Assembly: GCA_900752425.1 (NCBI GenBank)
Contig: CAADVE010000192.1
Coordinates: forward strand, 1-14,502
DNA length: 14,502 nucleotides
Reading direction: 5' to 3'
Source of the DNA: an uncultured Collinsella sp.
GTDB taxonomy: Bacteria; Actinomycetota; Coriobacteriia; Coriobacteriales; Coriobacteriaceae
Part shown: piece after piece, positions 6,607 through 14,469 of the stretch
How the letters are laid out: the number at the start of each line of letters is the position of its first letter
Numbering within the stretch: position 1 is the stretch's first letter
The notes under the pieces: generated by a model
The model's input: only the letters and a program-made list of their open reading frames with translations
Told to the model about the DNA's origin: nothing
Database searches by the model: none
Made by a program: the position numbers and the translations under genes

Positions 6607-9264
6607 ATGAGTGCTGACTACCCGTCAATGACTACGGCCGAGATCCGCTCCAAGTTCCTCAACTTCTTTGAGGAGCGCGGTCTTAAGCTCTATCCTTCTT
6701 CGTCCCTCGTCCCCGATGATCCCTCGCTGCTGCTTGCCAACGCCGGCATGAACCAGTTTAAGGAGTACTACCAGGGCAAGAAGACCATGAAGGAGATCGG
6801 CGCGATCTCCTGCCAGAAGTGCGTCCGCACCAACGACATCGATTGCATCGGCGAGGACGGTCGTCATTTGTCGTTCTTCGAGATGCTCGGCGATTTCTCT
6901 TTTGGCGGCGTCTCCAAGCAGCAGGCTTGCGCCTGGGCCTTTGAGCTCATCACCAAGGAGTTCAAGCTGCCGCTCGACCGCCTGTACTTCACCGTCTTTA
7001 CCGAGGACGACGAGACCCATGACGTGTGGCGCTCTCTGGGCGTTGCCGAGGACCACATCTCCCGCCTGGGCGAGGACGACAACTTCTGGGCCGCTGGCCC
7101 CACCGGTCCCTGCGGTCCGTGCTCAGAGATCTACTTTGACATGGGCGAGGAGGTCGGCTGCGGCAGCCCTGGCTGCAAGCCTGGCTGCGACTGCGACCGC
7201 TTCCTGGAGTTCTGGAATCTCGTCTTTACCCAGTATGACCGTCAGGAGGACGGCTCCATGCCGGAGCTGCCGCACCGCAACCTCGATACGGGCATGGGCC
7301 TGGAGCGCATGGCCGCCATCATGCAGCACAAGACCGCCAATTACGACGGCGACTTGATGCAGCATCTCATCAAGCTGGGCGAGGAGATCAGCGGCAAGAC
7401 CTATGACGCCGATGATTACTCCGGCGCCAGCCGCTCGCTGCGCATCATCGCCGATCACTCCCGTGCCGTCGACTTTATGATTTCCGACGGCATCCTCCCC
7501 GGTAACGAGGGTCGCGAGTACGTCCTTCGCCGTCTGCTCCGCCGTGCCGTGTTCCACGGTCGCCTGCTGGGTATCGAGGGTGCCTTCCTGACCAAGTTCA
7601 TCGACGAGGTCAACGCTCAGATGGGCGAGGCTTATCCCGAGCTGCTCAAGAACGTCGCCCTTGTCAAGGGTATCGTCGCCTCCGAGGAGGAGCGCTTCTC
7701 CACGACGCTCGACAACGGCCGCGTCTATCTGGACGAGGCCTTGGCAGCGCTTGCCGAGGGCGTTGTGCTTCCGGGCGATGTTGCCTTTAAGCTGCATGAC
7801 ACCTTTGGTTTCCCCATCGATCTAACCGTCGAGATCGCCGGCACCGCTGGCCACGACGTCGACATGGATGGCTTCACCGCCTGCATGGAGGACCAGAAGG
7901 CCCGTGCCCGCGCCAATGCCAAGGGCGACGCCTGGGGCAGCTTCAACGACGTGTGGGTCGAGCTTTCCGACAAGGTCTCCGCGACCGAGTTCGACGGCTA
8001 TGACAACGACGTCATCGAGGGTGCCAAGGTTGTCGCCATCGTGCGCAACGGCGAGTCCGTCGAGTCCGCTGCCGCCGGCGAGGACGTTGAGGTCGTGCTC
8101 GACCGCACCCCGTTCTATGCCGAGATGGGTGGCCAGCAGGGCGATGACGGCGAGCTTTCCGCCGAGGGCGTTTCGCTGACCGTTTCCGATACCAAGAACC
8201 ACAACGGCCTGTATGCTCACGTCGCCCACGTTGCCGATGGCACGCTGACTGTTGGTGCCGCTGTGACCGCCGCGCTCGACGCCGAGCGCCGTGGCTTCCT
8301 GCGCCGCAACCACACCGCCACGCACCTGCTCGACGCCGCCCTTAAGCAGGTCCTGGGCGAGCACGTCTCCCAGGCCGGCTCGCTGGTGACGCCCGAGCAC
8401 CTGCGCTTTGACTTCACGCACTTCGAGGCTCTGTCCTCCGAGCAGCTCAAGGCTGTCGAGGACCTAGTCAACCAGCAGATCTTCGCTTCCAAGCCGGTCG
8501 TGACCCGTGTCATGGGCATCGACGAGGCTAAGGCCGCCGGCGCTGTCGCTCTGTTTGGCGAGAAGTACGGCGATGTCGTCCGCGTCGTCTCCGTGGGCGC
8601 CGAGGACCAGCCGTTCTCCCGCGAGCTCTGCGGTGGCACGCACGCTGCCAACACTGCTGAGATTGGCCTGTTCAAGATCATTTCCGAGTCCTCTACGGGC
8701 TCGAATGTCCGTCGTATCGAGGCCGTGACCTCTAAGGGTGCTCTCGACTATATGGCCGACCGCCTGGCGCTCGTCGACGCCGCTGCCGCTGCGCTTAAGT
8801 GCCGCGTGGATGAGGTTCCCGCTCGCGTGGAGAACCTGCAGGCCGAGCTGCGCGAGACGTCCAATAAGCTCAAGAAGGCTCTGACCGGTGGCTCCTCCGA
8901 CGCCATCTCCAGCGCCATCGAGGGCGCCGTCGAGCTCGACGGCTATAAGCTCGTTGTCGCTGAGCTCCAGGGCCTTGAGGCTGCCGACCTGCGCAACGTA
9001 TGGGATACCGTGCATCAGAAGGTCGCCGGCCCTGTCGCTTGTGTCGTCGCCAGCGTGACTGAGAAGGGCACTCCGGCCCTGCTCGCTGCCGGCTCCGATG
9101 ACGCCGTCAAGGCCGGTTTCCACGCCGGTAACGTGATCAAGCAGATCGCGGGTCTGGTCGACGGTCGCGGTGGCGGTCGTCCCAACATGGCCCAGGCCGG
9201 TGGCAAGAATGCTGCCGGCATCGCCGATGCCCTCGCGGCCGCTAAGACCGCGCTCGGTGCCTAA
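6607..9264 (+). CDS. alaS: Alanyl-tRNA synthetase
   Basis: An 885-residue class II synthetase charging tRNA-Ala in the cytosol; full length (bacterial AlaRS is about 870-900). The catalytic core opens with AEIRSKFLNFFEERG and has RTNDIDCIG (74-82) and FFEMLGDFSFG. A cysteine-rich insert follows (C185, C190, C194, C196) before DRFLEFWNLVF. The editing domain has HTATH (569-573) and CGGTH (675-679), so the zinc set H569, H573, C675, H679 is complete. The C-terminal DHHA1 region ends with the glycine-rich GRGGGRPNMAQAGG (853-866). The start at 6607 is backed by GAGGAG (6592-6597); the earlier in-frame ATG at 6517 lies in the terminator. Codon choice is strongly biased to GAC, CTC, AAG and GAG compared with dgt and rarA, as expected for a highly expressed gene. 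ruvX follows after 17 bases. Confidence 0.98.
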   Translation: MSADYPSMTTAEIRSKFLNFFEERGLKLYPSSSLVPDDPSLLLANAGMNQFKEYYQGKKTMKEIGAISCQKCVRTNDIDCIGEDGRHLSFFEMLGDFSFGGVSKQQACAWAFELITKEFKLPLDRLYFTVFTEDDETHDVWRSLGVAEDHISRLGEDDNFWAAGPTGPCGPCSEIYFDMGEEVGCGSPGCKPGCDCDRFLEFWNLVFTQYDRQEDGSMPELPHRNLDTGMGLERMAAIMQHKTANYDGDLMQHLIKLGEEISGKTYDADDYSGASRSLRIIADHSRAVDFMISDGILPGNEGREYVLRRLLRRAVFHGRLLGIEGAFLTKFIDEVNAQMGEAYPELLKNVALVKGIVASEEERFSTTLDNGRVYLDEALAALAEGVVLPGDVAFKLHDTFGFPIDLTVEIAGTAGHDVDMDGFTACMEDQKARARANAKGDAWGSFNDVWVELSDKVSATEFDGYDNDVIEGAKVVAIVRNGESVESAAAGEDVEVVLDRTPFYAEMGGQQGDDGELSAEGVSLTVSDTKNHNGLYAHVAHVADGTLTVGAAVTAALDAERRGFLRRNHTATHLLDAALKQVLGEHVSQAGSLVTPEHLRFDFTHFEALSSEQLKAVEDLVNQQIFASKPVVTRVMGIDEAKAAGAVALFGEKYGDVVRVVSVGAEDQPFSRELCGGTHAANTAEIGLFKIISESSTGSNVRRIEAVTSKGALDYMADRLALVDAAAAALKCRVDEVPARVENLQAELRETSNKLKKALTGGSSDAISSAIEGAVELDGYKLVVAELQGLEAADLRNVWDTVHQKVAGPVACVVASVTEKGTPALLAAGSDDAVKAGFHAGNVIKQIAGLVDGRGGGRPNMAQAGGKNAAGIADALAAAKTALGA

Positions 9265-9281
9265 GAATCTAAGAAGTCGCT

Positions 9282-9710
9282 GTGGTTGCGCTCGCGCTGG
9301 ACATAGGGGAGACCAGGATTGGCATCGCCGTCTCGAGCCGTGATGGCAAGATGGCGATGCCTGTCAAGGTGCTTCCGGCTGCCGAGGTCACCGGTATGGC
9401 CAAGACGTTCCGCTACCTGGTTGAGGACTATGAGCCCGACATCCTGGTAAGCGGACGTCCCCTGACCATGGCCGGTGAGCCCGGCCCTCAGGCCGAGCGC
9501 GTTGCCGCTGTGGCGCAAAAGATTGCCGACGAGCTCGATCTTCCGTTGGAGTTTGAGGACGAGCGTCTGTCCTCGCAAGAGGCCAAGCGTATCCTGCGCG
9601 AGCAGGGACTCAACGAAAAGCAGATGAGGGGCAAGATCGACATGATTGCCGCCAGCCTGTTTTTGCAGACGTGGCTCGATCGTAAAAACGAGGAGGTTTC
9701 GCATGCCTAG
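9282..9710 (+). CDS. ruvX: RuvX/YqgF-family RNase H-fold nuclease (Holliday junction resolvase or pre-16S rRNA processing)
   Basis: A 142-residue protein of standard length for YqgF/RuvX. The RNase H-fold acidic residues are in place: D7 in LALDIGETRIGIA, D93 in FEDERLSS, and D120 in KIDMIAASLFLQ. The substrate-contact segment VSGRPLTMAGEPGPQ (56-70) is also typical. Family members have been assigned both Holliday junction cleavage and 16S rRNA 5'-end maturation; the sequence cannot choose between them. The start is a GTG at 9282 with only a weak purine stretch (AAGAAG, 9271-9276), so translation may depend partly on coupling with alaS, which stops 17 bases earlier. The next gene begins within the last 8 bases. 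alaS-ruvX-mltG is a widespread order in Gram-positive bacteria. Confidence 0.92.
   Translation: MVALALDIGETRIGIAVSSRDGKMAMPVKVLPAAEVTGMAKTFRYLVEDYEPDILVSGRPLTMAGEPGPQAERVAAVAQKIADELDLPLEFEDERLSSQEAKRILREQGLNEKQMRGKIDMIAASLFLQTWLDRKNEEVSHA
9690..9696 (+). promoter_or_regulatory. Ribosome binding site fixing the mltG start
   Basis: GAGGAGG lies six bases before the ATG at 9703, inside the ruvX reading frame. It decides against the in-frame upstream codon at 9646, which would make mltG overlap ruvX by 65 bases. Confidence 0.75.
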
Positions 9711-11058
9711 TGCTTCCGATCCGCGCCAGCCGAATCGTACACTACAGCCTGCACCGCGCCCTGCGCAGCCGACGCAGCGCGCGGCACAACAGCCTGTTGC
9801 TCGTCCGATCCGGCAATCGTCTGCTCGCGTGCCGCAGCAGCCTTCTGCTCGGACGACGCAACCCACTAGCGGTACGCGTTTTACACAGCAGGCGCCTGCT
9901 CAGCGCGCACAGACCCCTCAATCTCACGGTCATTCTCACCGGGTCCAAGGCACGCACCGCGTGGCTCCGGCTACGCGCTCAAGCTACAACTCCCATGCTC
10001 GTCGCAGCGCCCAAAAGAAGAACTCCCCGGTGCCTTTGATTATCGGTGGCGTCGTCGCCGTGCTTGCGCTGGTCGCGATCGTCTTCTTTGTCGTTCCGGC
10101 CGTCAAGGGTTTCATTACCGGTGGGGACGCGAACGTTGAAGCTGGTCAGCAAGTTACTATCACGATTCCCGAAGGCGCTTCGGGCGACACCATCGCCTCG
10201 ATCCTCTCCGAGAACCATATCGTCGAGAATCCCAAGGATTACTACGCTGCGGTCAAAAAGCTCAACGCTGATATGTCACTCAAGCCGGGTAAGTATTCGT
10301 TTACCACGCTCATGGACGCGACTAAGGTCGTCCAGCAGCTTATGGAAGGTCCCAACGCCGGCTCCGATGCGTTGACTATCCCTGAGGGCCTGACGGTCGA
10401 TCAGGTCGCCGACCGCGTGGCCAAGGCGTATGACAGCATTTCTAAGGAGGACTTCCTTAACCAGGCCAAGGCGAGCAATTATGTGAATGATTACGCTTTC
10501 CTTAAAGACGCCGCGAACGATTCGCTCGAGGGCTTCCTATTCCCCAAGACGTATTCGCTGGGTAAGGACCCAAGCGCCGATGATGTGATTCGCGCCATGC
10601 TTGACCAGTTCAACGCCGAGTATAAGTCGCTGGACTTTGCCAGCTGCGAGGCCAAGATCAAGGAGCGCTATGGCGTGGAGATGTCCGATTACGACATCGT
10701 TAACCTTGCCTCGATCGTCGAGCGCGAGGGCCTCAACGCCGACCAGCGCGCGCATGTGGCTTCGGTTTTCTATAACCGTCTGGCGGGCAAGCTCGATGGC
10801 CTGCGCTACCTCAACAGCGACGCGACCATGATGTACGTCACCGGTGGCGAGGTTACCGCCGACGACCTGCAGAGTGATAGCCCCTATAACACCTATAAGC
10901 ACGAGGGCCTCCCGCCCACGCCCATTTGCTCTCCGTCGCTCGAGGCGCTCAAGGCCACCCTTGAGCCGACCGACTCCGACGACCTGTATTTCTACATTAC
11001 GCAGGACGAAGAGTATTTCTCGAAGACCTACGAAGAGCATCAACAGTCTTGGAATTGA
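9703..11058 (+). CDS. mltG: Endolytic murein transglycosylase MltG (YceG-like)
   Basis: A 451-residue protein that cuts nascent peptidoglycan glycan strands outside the membrane. Three parts are visible. Residues 1-108 are an unusual low-complexity cytoplasmic region rich in Q, P, R, A, T and S with repeated QQP-x-AR units. A single membrane helix spans about 109-133. The extracellular YceG domain follows. That domain contains LEGFLFPKTY, the catalytic segment LASIVERE (335-342, catalytic Glu probably E340), SVFYNRL, a DATMMY strand equivalent to the family's D-P-T-x-x-Y, and SPYNTYKHEGLPPTPICSP. Membrane orientation is N-in. The gene overlaps ruvX by 8 bases and the YqeG-like gene starts two bases after it. 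Only the long N-terminal tail is atypical. Confidence 0.93.
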   Translation: MPSASDPRQPNRTLQPAPRPAQPTQRAAQQPVARPIRQSSARVPQQPSARTTQPTSGTRFTQQAPAQRAQTPQSHGHSHRVQGTHRVAPATRSSYNSHARRSAQKKNSPVPLIIGGVVAVLALVAIVFFVVPAVKGFITGGDANVEAGQQVTITIPEGASGDTIASILSENHIVENPKDYYAAVKKLNADMSLKPGKYSFTTLMDATKVVQQLMEGPNAGSDALTIPEGLTVDQVADRVAKAYDSISKEDFLNQAKASNYVNDYAFLKDAANDSLEGFLFPKTYSLGKDPSADDVIRAMLDQFNAEYKSLDFASCEAKIKERYGVEMSDYDIVNLASIVEREGLNADQRAHVASVFYNRLAGKLDGLRYLNSDATMMYVTGGEVTADDLQSDSPYNTYKHEGLPPTPICSPSLEALKATLEPTDSDDLYFYITQDEEYFSKTYEEHQQSWN

Positions 11059-11060
11059 TC

Positions 11061-11558
11061 ATGAGGATTTTTAGCCCCAAACGATATGTTGCCTCGGTCG
11101 ATCGCATCGACCTCGATACCCTCTGGGCCGACGGCAAGCGCGCCATTCTGCTCGACCGCGACAACACCCTGGTGCCGCGTGATACCGAGCAGGTACCCGC
11201 TGCGGTCTCCGCCTGGCTCGAGGCCGCCCATGCCAAGGGCTTTAAGCTGTGCATGGTGTCCAACAACTGGCATCGCGACCAGGTCATGGCATCAGCTCGT
11301 GAGTTGGGGCTCGAGGCCATCAGCCACGCCATGAAGCCCGCCCCGTTTGCCTTGAAGGCGGGTCTTAAGCGTCTGGGCGCCACGGCTAATGAGGCTGTAC
11401 TGATCGGTGACCAGCTGTACACGGACGTGTGGAGCGGCAACTTTGCCGGCGTTGACACTATTCTGGTCAAGCCGCAGGCAACCCAGGACCTGTGGTACAC
11501 GCAGATCTTCCGTATCTTTGAGCGCCGGGCCCTGCGCGACCTTCCCTGCGAGGAGTAG
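11061..11558 (+). CDS. yqeG: YqeG-family HAD IIIA-type phosphatase
   Basis: A 165-residue HAD-superfamily hydrolase. Motif I is LLDRDNTLVP, with nucleophile D32 and acid/base D34. Motif II is S67 in MVSNN. Motif III is K92 in AMKPAP, and motif IV is IGDQLYTD with D117 and D122. Length and the opening PKRYVASVDRIDLDTLWADG fit the YqeG subgroup. The Gram-positive YqeG proteins are predicted phosphatases of undefined physiological substrate; distant relatives dephosphorylate phosphatidylglycerophosphate, but that should not be assumed here. ATG 11061 is chosen; TTG codons at 11049 and 11055 are alternatives overlapping the mltG stop. The ribosome site is weak, consistent with coupling to mltG two bases upstream. 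In related actinobacteria aroE commonly occupies this position after mltG. Confidence 0.88.
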   Translation: MRIFSPKRYVASVDRIDLDTLWADGKRAILLDRDNTLVPRDTEQVPAAVSAWLEAAHAKGFKLCMVSNNWHRDQVMASARELGLEAISHAMKPAPFALKAGLKRLGATANEAVLIGDQLYTDVWSGNFAGVDTILVKPQATQDLWYTQIFRIFERRALRDLPCEE

Positions 11559-11566
11559 GTTTCGCC

Positions 11567-12100
11567 ATGTCTCAGCACATCAAACACGGCTGCGACCATA
11601 TCTTCTTTATCGGCTTTTTGGGCGCGGGCAAGTCGACGCTTGCGCGCAATGTGGGCACTATGTTCAAGCGTCGATTCATCGATACCGATCGTTTGGTCGT
11701 GCGTCGATGCGGCAAGTCGGTGACCGAGATATTTAAGACCGAAGGCGAGGATCGTTTTCGCGAGCTCGAGACCTCGGCACTCCGTTCGCTTCAGAGCGAG
11801 CGCAGCCTGCTGGTATCGTGCGGGGGTGGTATCGTCGAGACGCCGGTGAACATTGAACTGATGCACGAGATGGGTACCTGTGTGTACCTCGAAGGCGACT
11901 TTGAGGACTCGTTGCGCCAGATTCGCCGCTCCGATACCCGGCCCGATTTCCGCTCGCCCGAGCATGCTGCGCGCCTGTTTGAGCATCGCCGTCCGCTGTA
12001 TCGCCAAGCCGCAGATATTACCCTTGATATTCGCAACAAGTCCTTCGAGGACGTTTCCTACCTTTGTGCCGAGATGCTTTTGGAGCGTGGACTGCTATGA
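11567..12100 (+). CDS. aroK: Shikimate kinase
   Basis: A 177-residue P-loop kinase expected to phosphorylate shikimate at the 3-hydroxyl. Walker A GFLGAGKST spans 16-24. Shikimate-contact residues known from the family are present: D41 in FIDTD, R65 in RFRELE, G86-G88 in SCGGGIV, and R141 in the H-R-R-P-L-Y segment. The lid carries D-T-R-P (123-126). The enzyme therefore looks intact, in contrast to the AroB-like product of the next gene. AGGAG (11551-11555) sits 11 bases before the ATG within the end of the YqeG gene, which stops 8 bases upstream. The stop overlaps the next start by 4 bases (ATGA), so the two products are probably made in step. Confidence 0.92.
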   Translation: MSQHIKHGCDHIFFIGFLGAGKSTLARNVGTMFKRRFIDTDRLVVRRCGKSVTEIFKTEGEDRFRELETSALRSLQSERSLLVSCGGGIVETPVNIELMHEMGTCVYLEGDFEDSLRQIRRSDTRPDFRSPEHAARLFEHRRPLYRQAADITLDIRNKSFEDVSYLCAEMLLERGLL

Positions 12101-13206
12101 TTCGCCGTCAACTCATCAATTTCCAAAACCGCAGTGTCGATGTTCGCGTCGGTCTTGGCGCGTTTGAGGAACTGTCGCGCATGTTTGCCTCGGCTGTGGG
12201 CAAGCCTAAGCGCGCGATGGTGGTTTGGAACGACGCCACATCCGAGCGCTTTGGTGGGGTCGTCGAGCATGCGCTGGTCGACGCCGGTTTTGCCGTGTCG
12301 CCGCTCGCCCTTGAGGTTTCTCCTGCCGGTGCTACGCTGGCCGATGCCGATACCGTCTTTGGCGCCCTGTCGGCTAGCGGCATTACCTGCGACGATCTCG
12401 TTGTCGCTGTCGGTGACACGGCAACTTGCTCGGTCGTTTGCTGGTGTGCCAATCAGTGGTGCGGTCGCACCGAGTGCGCCTTGCTGCCGACTACGTTCGA
12501 CGCCATGCTCACGGTCGCGACGACCATGAAGCCGCTCGTCGCCTCGTCGGCGAATGCGCTTCCCGCTATCGCGTTCCGTCCCGAGCCGGGTTTGGTCGTA
12601 TGTGACCTCGACCTCGTTCGCGAGGCGGACTCCGAGGACCTCAAGCTCGGCTATGTGGTACTTGTTGGCACCATGCTTTCGAGCAGCAAGTCCCGCTGGA
12701 ATCAGTTTACCGAGACCGTCCCCGAGATTCTCGCGGGCGAGGAGGTCGCGCTCGTCAATGCCGTTCAGTGGTCTCAGACTGCCCGCAAGGACGTACTGAT
12801 GGCCACGAACCCGAGCGCCCGCCATGCACTCGATTTTGGTAAGACGGGGGAGCGCACCCTGCGCGCCTGCTTGGGCGATGCCGCTTCGCAGGTCCCTGCC
12901 TACCAGCTGTTGTCCGAGGGCATGCGCTTTGAGGCGCGCCTAGCACATGATGCCTGCGACTTTGATATCGATTACGTCTTTGAGGTCGATGACTGCCTGG
13001 AGGACTTTGGCATCGAGGAACTTGCCTTCGACCTGGAGCCCACCGCGTTTATCGAGGAGTTCCGCAAGCAGCAGTTCGCCCGCTCGAACCGCAGCATGTT
13101 GCCGCTGCCCGCAGCGCTCGGCGCCATTCGTCTAACGAGTGTTGAGGACGAGGTTCTTGAGCGCCATGCTCACGCCTACTTGGCTTCCCGCAAAGAACTT
13201 CTCTAA
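12097..13206 (+). CDS. 3-dehydroquinate synthase (AroB)-like protein lacking the active site
   Basis: A 369-residue protein, full length for AroB (E. coli 362) and in its usual place after aroK. Homology shows in LADADTVFGAL (81-91; E. coli AroB has LAVLDTVFTAL), the LPTT strand (130-133), VVCDLDL (167-173) and DFGKT (246-250, where AroB has NLGHT). The functional residues are gone. The NAD-binding GGGVVGD is VGDTATC (105-111). The D of QVDSSVGGK is T139, although K145 is kept. Zinc ligand E of GLAEVIK aligns with V188, its lysine with G191, the histidine of LGHT with K249, and that of HGEAV with A268. The frame is unbroken, so this is a pseudoenzyme rather than a broken gene. Its function is unknown; regulation of AroK or a new binding role are guesses. 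The start is the ATG overlapping the aroK stop. Confidence 0.75.
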   Translation: MIRRQLINFQNRSVDVRVGLGAFEELSRMFASAVGKPKRAMVVWNDATSERFGGVVEHALVDAGFAVSPLALEVSPAGATLADADTVFGALSASGITCDDLVVAVGDTATCSVVCWCANQWCGRTECALLPTTFDAMLTVATTMKPLVASSANALPAIAFRPEPGLVVCDLDLVREADSEDLKLGYVVLVGTMLSSSKSRWNQFTETVPEILAGEEVALVNAVQWSQTARKDVLMATNPSARHALDFGKTGERTLRACLGDAASQVPAYQLLSEGMRFEARLAHDACDFDIDYVFEVDDCLEDFGIEELAFDLEPTAFIEEFRKQQFARSNRSMLPLPAALGAIRLTSVEDEVLERHAHAYLASRKELL

Positions 13207-13212
13207 GATTTA

Positions 13213-13238
13213 TTGACATCCATCGTCTTTCGTATCAT
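13213..13238 (+). promoter_or_regulatory. Candidate promoter for the M24 peptidase gene
   Basis: A perfect TTGACA (13213-13218) begins seven bases after the AroB-like stop. TATCAT (13233-13238) matches five of six -10 positions but at a short 14-base spacing. CATGTT (13236-13241) is at 17 bases but is a poorer match. Transcription would begin near 13244-13247, right at the start of the long stem described next. Confidence 0.45.
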
Positions 13239-13243
13239 GTTGA

Positions 13244-13315
13244 GGGACGGTTTTCCAATCGGTTGCGGTTCGTATGCGATTCCGACGTTCGGTTGAGACC
13301 CGTCCCGCACTTTTT
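13244..13315 (+). promoter_or_regulatory. Structured leader with terminator-like end before the M24 peptidase
   Basis: GGGACGG (13244-13250) is perfectly complementary to CCGTCCC (13300-13306). GCAC and five T residues (13311-13315) follow. The 49 bases between contain a small hairpin, CCGA-CGT-TCGG (13282-13292), and two copies of TCGGTTG (13259-13265, 13289-13295). The layout could be the terminator of the alaS-aro operon, a short attenuated leader, or a small RNA whose 5' and 3' ends pair. It does not match a riboswitch class I can recognise. Confidence 0.4.
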
Positions 13316-13338
13316 GAGACAATAAGAAAGGAATCTGC

Positions 13339-14469
13339 ATGTCTGAGTTTGCTGCCGGTCCTGCCGGTCGTATCGAACGTGTCCGTGCCCTGATGGTCGT
13401 GCGCGGTTACGACGCTATCGTGGTACGCGATGAGGCCAATCTTCGTTGGCTCACGGGCGTGAAGGGCGTCTTCGACTACACCTTCGAGTTCCCGCACGCG
13501 GCGTTTATTACGGCTGACCAGTGCCTGTTCCATACCGACTCGCGCTACCTCAACAGCTTTGAGGAGAACACGCCCGCCGGCAGCCCCTGGGTCTACGACA
13601 TGGACGAGGGCACCATCCCCGGTTGGGTCGCCGGCAAGATCGCGGCCAACAAGTGCCGCGTCTGCGCTGTCGAGGACGACATGCAAATCAACTTCTACCA
13701 GGGTATTCAGCGTGGTCTGGAGGACCGTTCCGTCGCCTGCATGTTGCCGCTGATGCATGACGACATTCGCAAGATGCGCGCCATCAAGGACGCCGAGGAG
13801 ATCGAGCTCATGCGCCATGCGCAGTCGATCACCGATGCCGCCTTCCAGCATATGCTCGGCTTTATTAAGCCCGGTATGACCGAGAAGCAGGTTCGCAACG
13901 AGCTCGAGAACTTTATGTTCGCCAACGGCGCCGACAGCCTGGCCTTCGGCTCCATTGTGGCGAGCGGCCCCAACACCGCCAACCCGCATGCCGTGCCGAG
14001 TGACCGCGTGATCGAGAAGGGCGACTTCGTCCTCATGGATTACGGCGCGGGCTACTGCGATTATCGTTCCGACATGACGCGCACCGTCGTGATGGGCGAG
14101 CCTACCCAGGAGCAGCTTGACCTGTACGCGCTCGTGCGCCGTACGCACGAGGAGTGCGTCGCTGCCATCCATCCGGGCGTCGAGGGCAACGACATTTTTA
14201 AGCTTTCCAAGAAGATCATCGGCGATGCCGGTTATGGCGATTACTACAACCATGGCCTGGGCCACGGCGTTGGTATCGACATCCACGAGCTGCCCAACTT
14301 CAACCGCAGCAAGAACAGCATCGAGGTCGGCTCGGTTATCACCATGGAGCCCGGCGTGTATCTGCCCGGTGTGGGCGGCGTGCGCCTGGAGGACTACGGC
14401 GTGGTCACCGAGAACGGCTACGAGCCCTTCACCAAGACCCCGCACGACCTGCACGTCATCGATTGCTAG
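13339..14469 (+). CDS. M24B-family Xaa-Pro aminopeptidase/dipeptidase
   Basis: A 376-residue cytosolic metallopeptidase with pita-bread fold, removing residues from peptides with proline in second position. Residues 10-140 form the creatinase-like N-terminal domain (GYDAIVVRDEANLRWLTG; HTDSRY). The M24 catalytic domain follows with all five metal ligands: D234 in LMDYGAGY, D245 in RSDMTRT, H309 in GLGHGVGIDIHE, E337 in TMEPGVY, and E351 in VRLEDYG. H217 in NPHAVPSD is the usual extra active-site histidine. AAAGGA (13327-13332) lies six bases before the ATG. In many Gram-positive bacteria and actinobacteria this gene follows the aro cluster and precedes efp; the window ends too soon to see the next gene. 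Naming it PepQ or PepP is not possible from sequence alone. Confidence 0.93.
   Translation: MSEFAAGPAGRIERVRALMVVRGYDAIVVRDEANLRWLTGVKGVFDYTFEFPHAAFITADQCLFHTDSRYLNSFEENTPAGSPWVYDMDEGTIPGWVAGKIAANKCRVCAVEDDMQINFYQGIQRGLEDRSVACMLPLMHDDIRKMRAIKDAEEIELMRHAQSITDAAFQHMLGFIKPGMTEKQVRNELENFMFANGADSLAFGSIVASGPNTANPHAVPSDRVIEKGDFVLMDYGAGYCDYRSDMTRTVVMGEPTQEQLDLYALVRRTHEECVAAIHPGVEGNDIFKLSKKIIGDAGYGDYYNHGLGHGVGIDIHELPNFNRSKNSIEVGSVITMEPGVYLPGVGGVRLEDYGVVTENGYEPFTKTPHDLHVIDC

Noticed and set aside
7123..9123. Several minus-strand open frames of 150-225 codons within alaS
   Set aside because: They arise from the strongly biased codon use of alaS and carry no motif or ribosome binding site that stands out.
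9703..10030. Collagen-like or functional DNA tandem repeat in the start of mltG
   Set aside because: The repeated QQP-x-AR units are degenerate at the DNA level and do not keep a fixed period; low-complexity coding sequence is enough to explain them.
12097..13206. Frameshift or truncation as the cause of the missing AroB motifs
   Set aside because: Residual AroB similarity appears on both sides of each lost motif in the same frame, and length is normal, so substitution rather than frameshift explains the losses.
12097..13206. Glycerol dehydrogenase or 2-deoxy-scyllo-inosose synthase in place of AroB
   Set aside because: These relatives also need the metal-binding histidines and the GGG nucleotide motif, which are missing here. 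Position after aroK favours AroB descent.
13210..14454. Long minus-strand open frame (414 codons) opposite the M24 peptidase
   Set aside because: The peptidase has a full ligand set on the plus strand. The antisense translation is a low-information sequence typical of a shadow frame.
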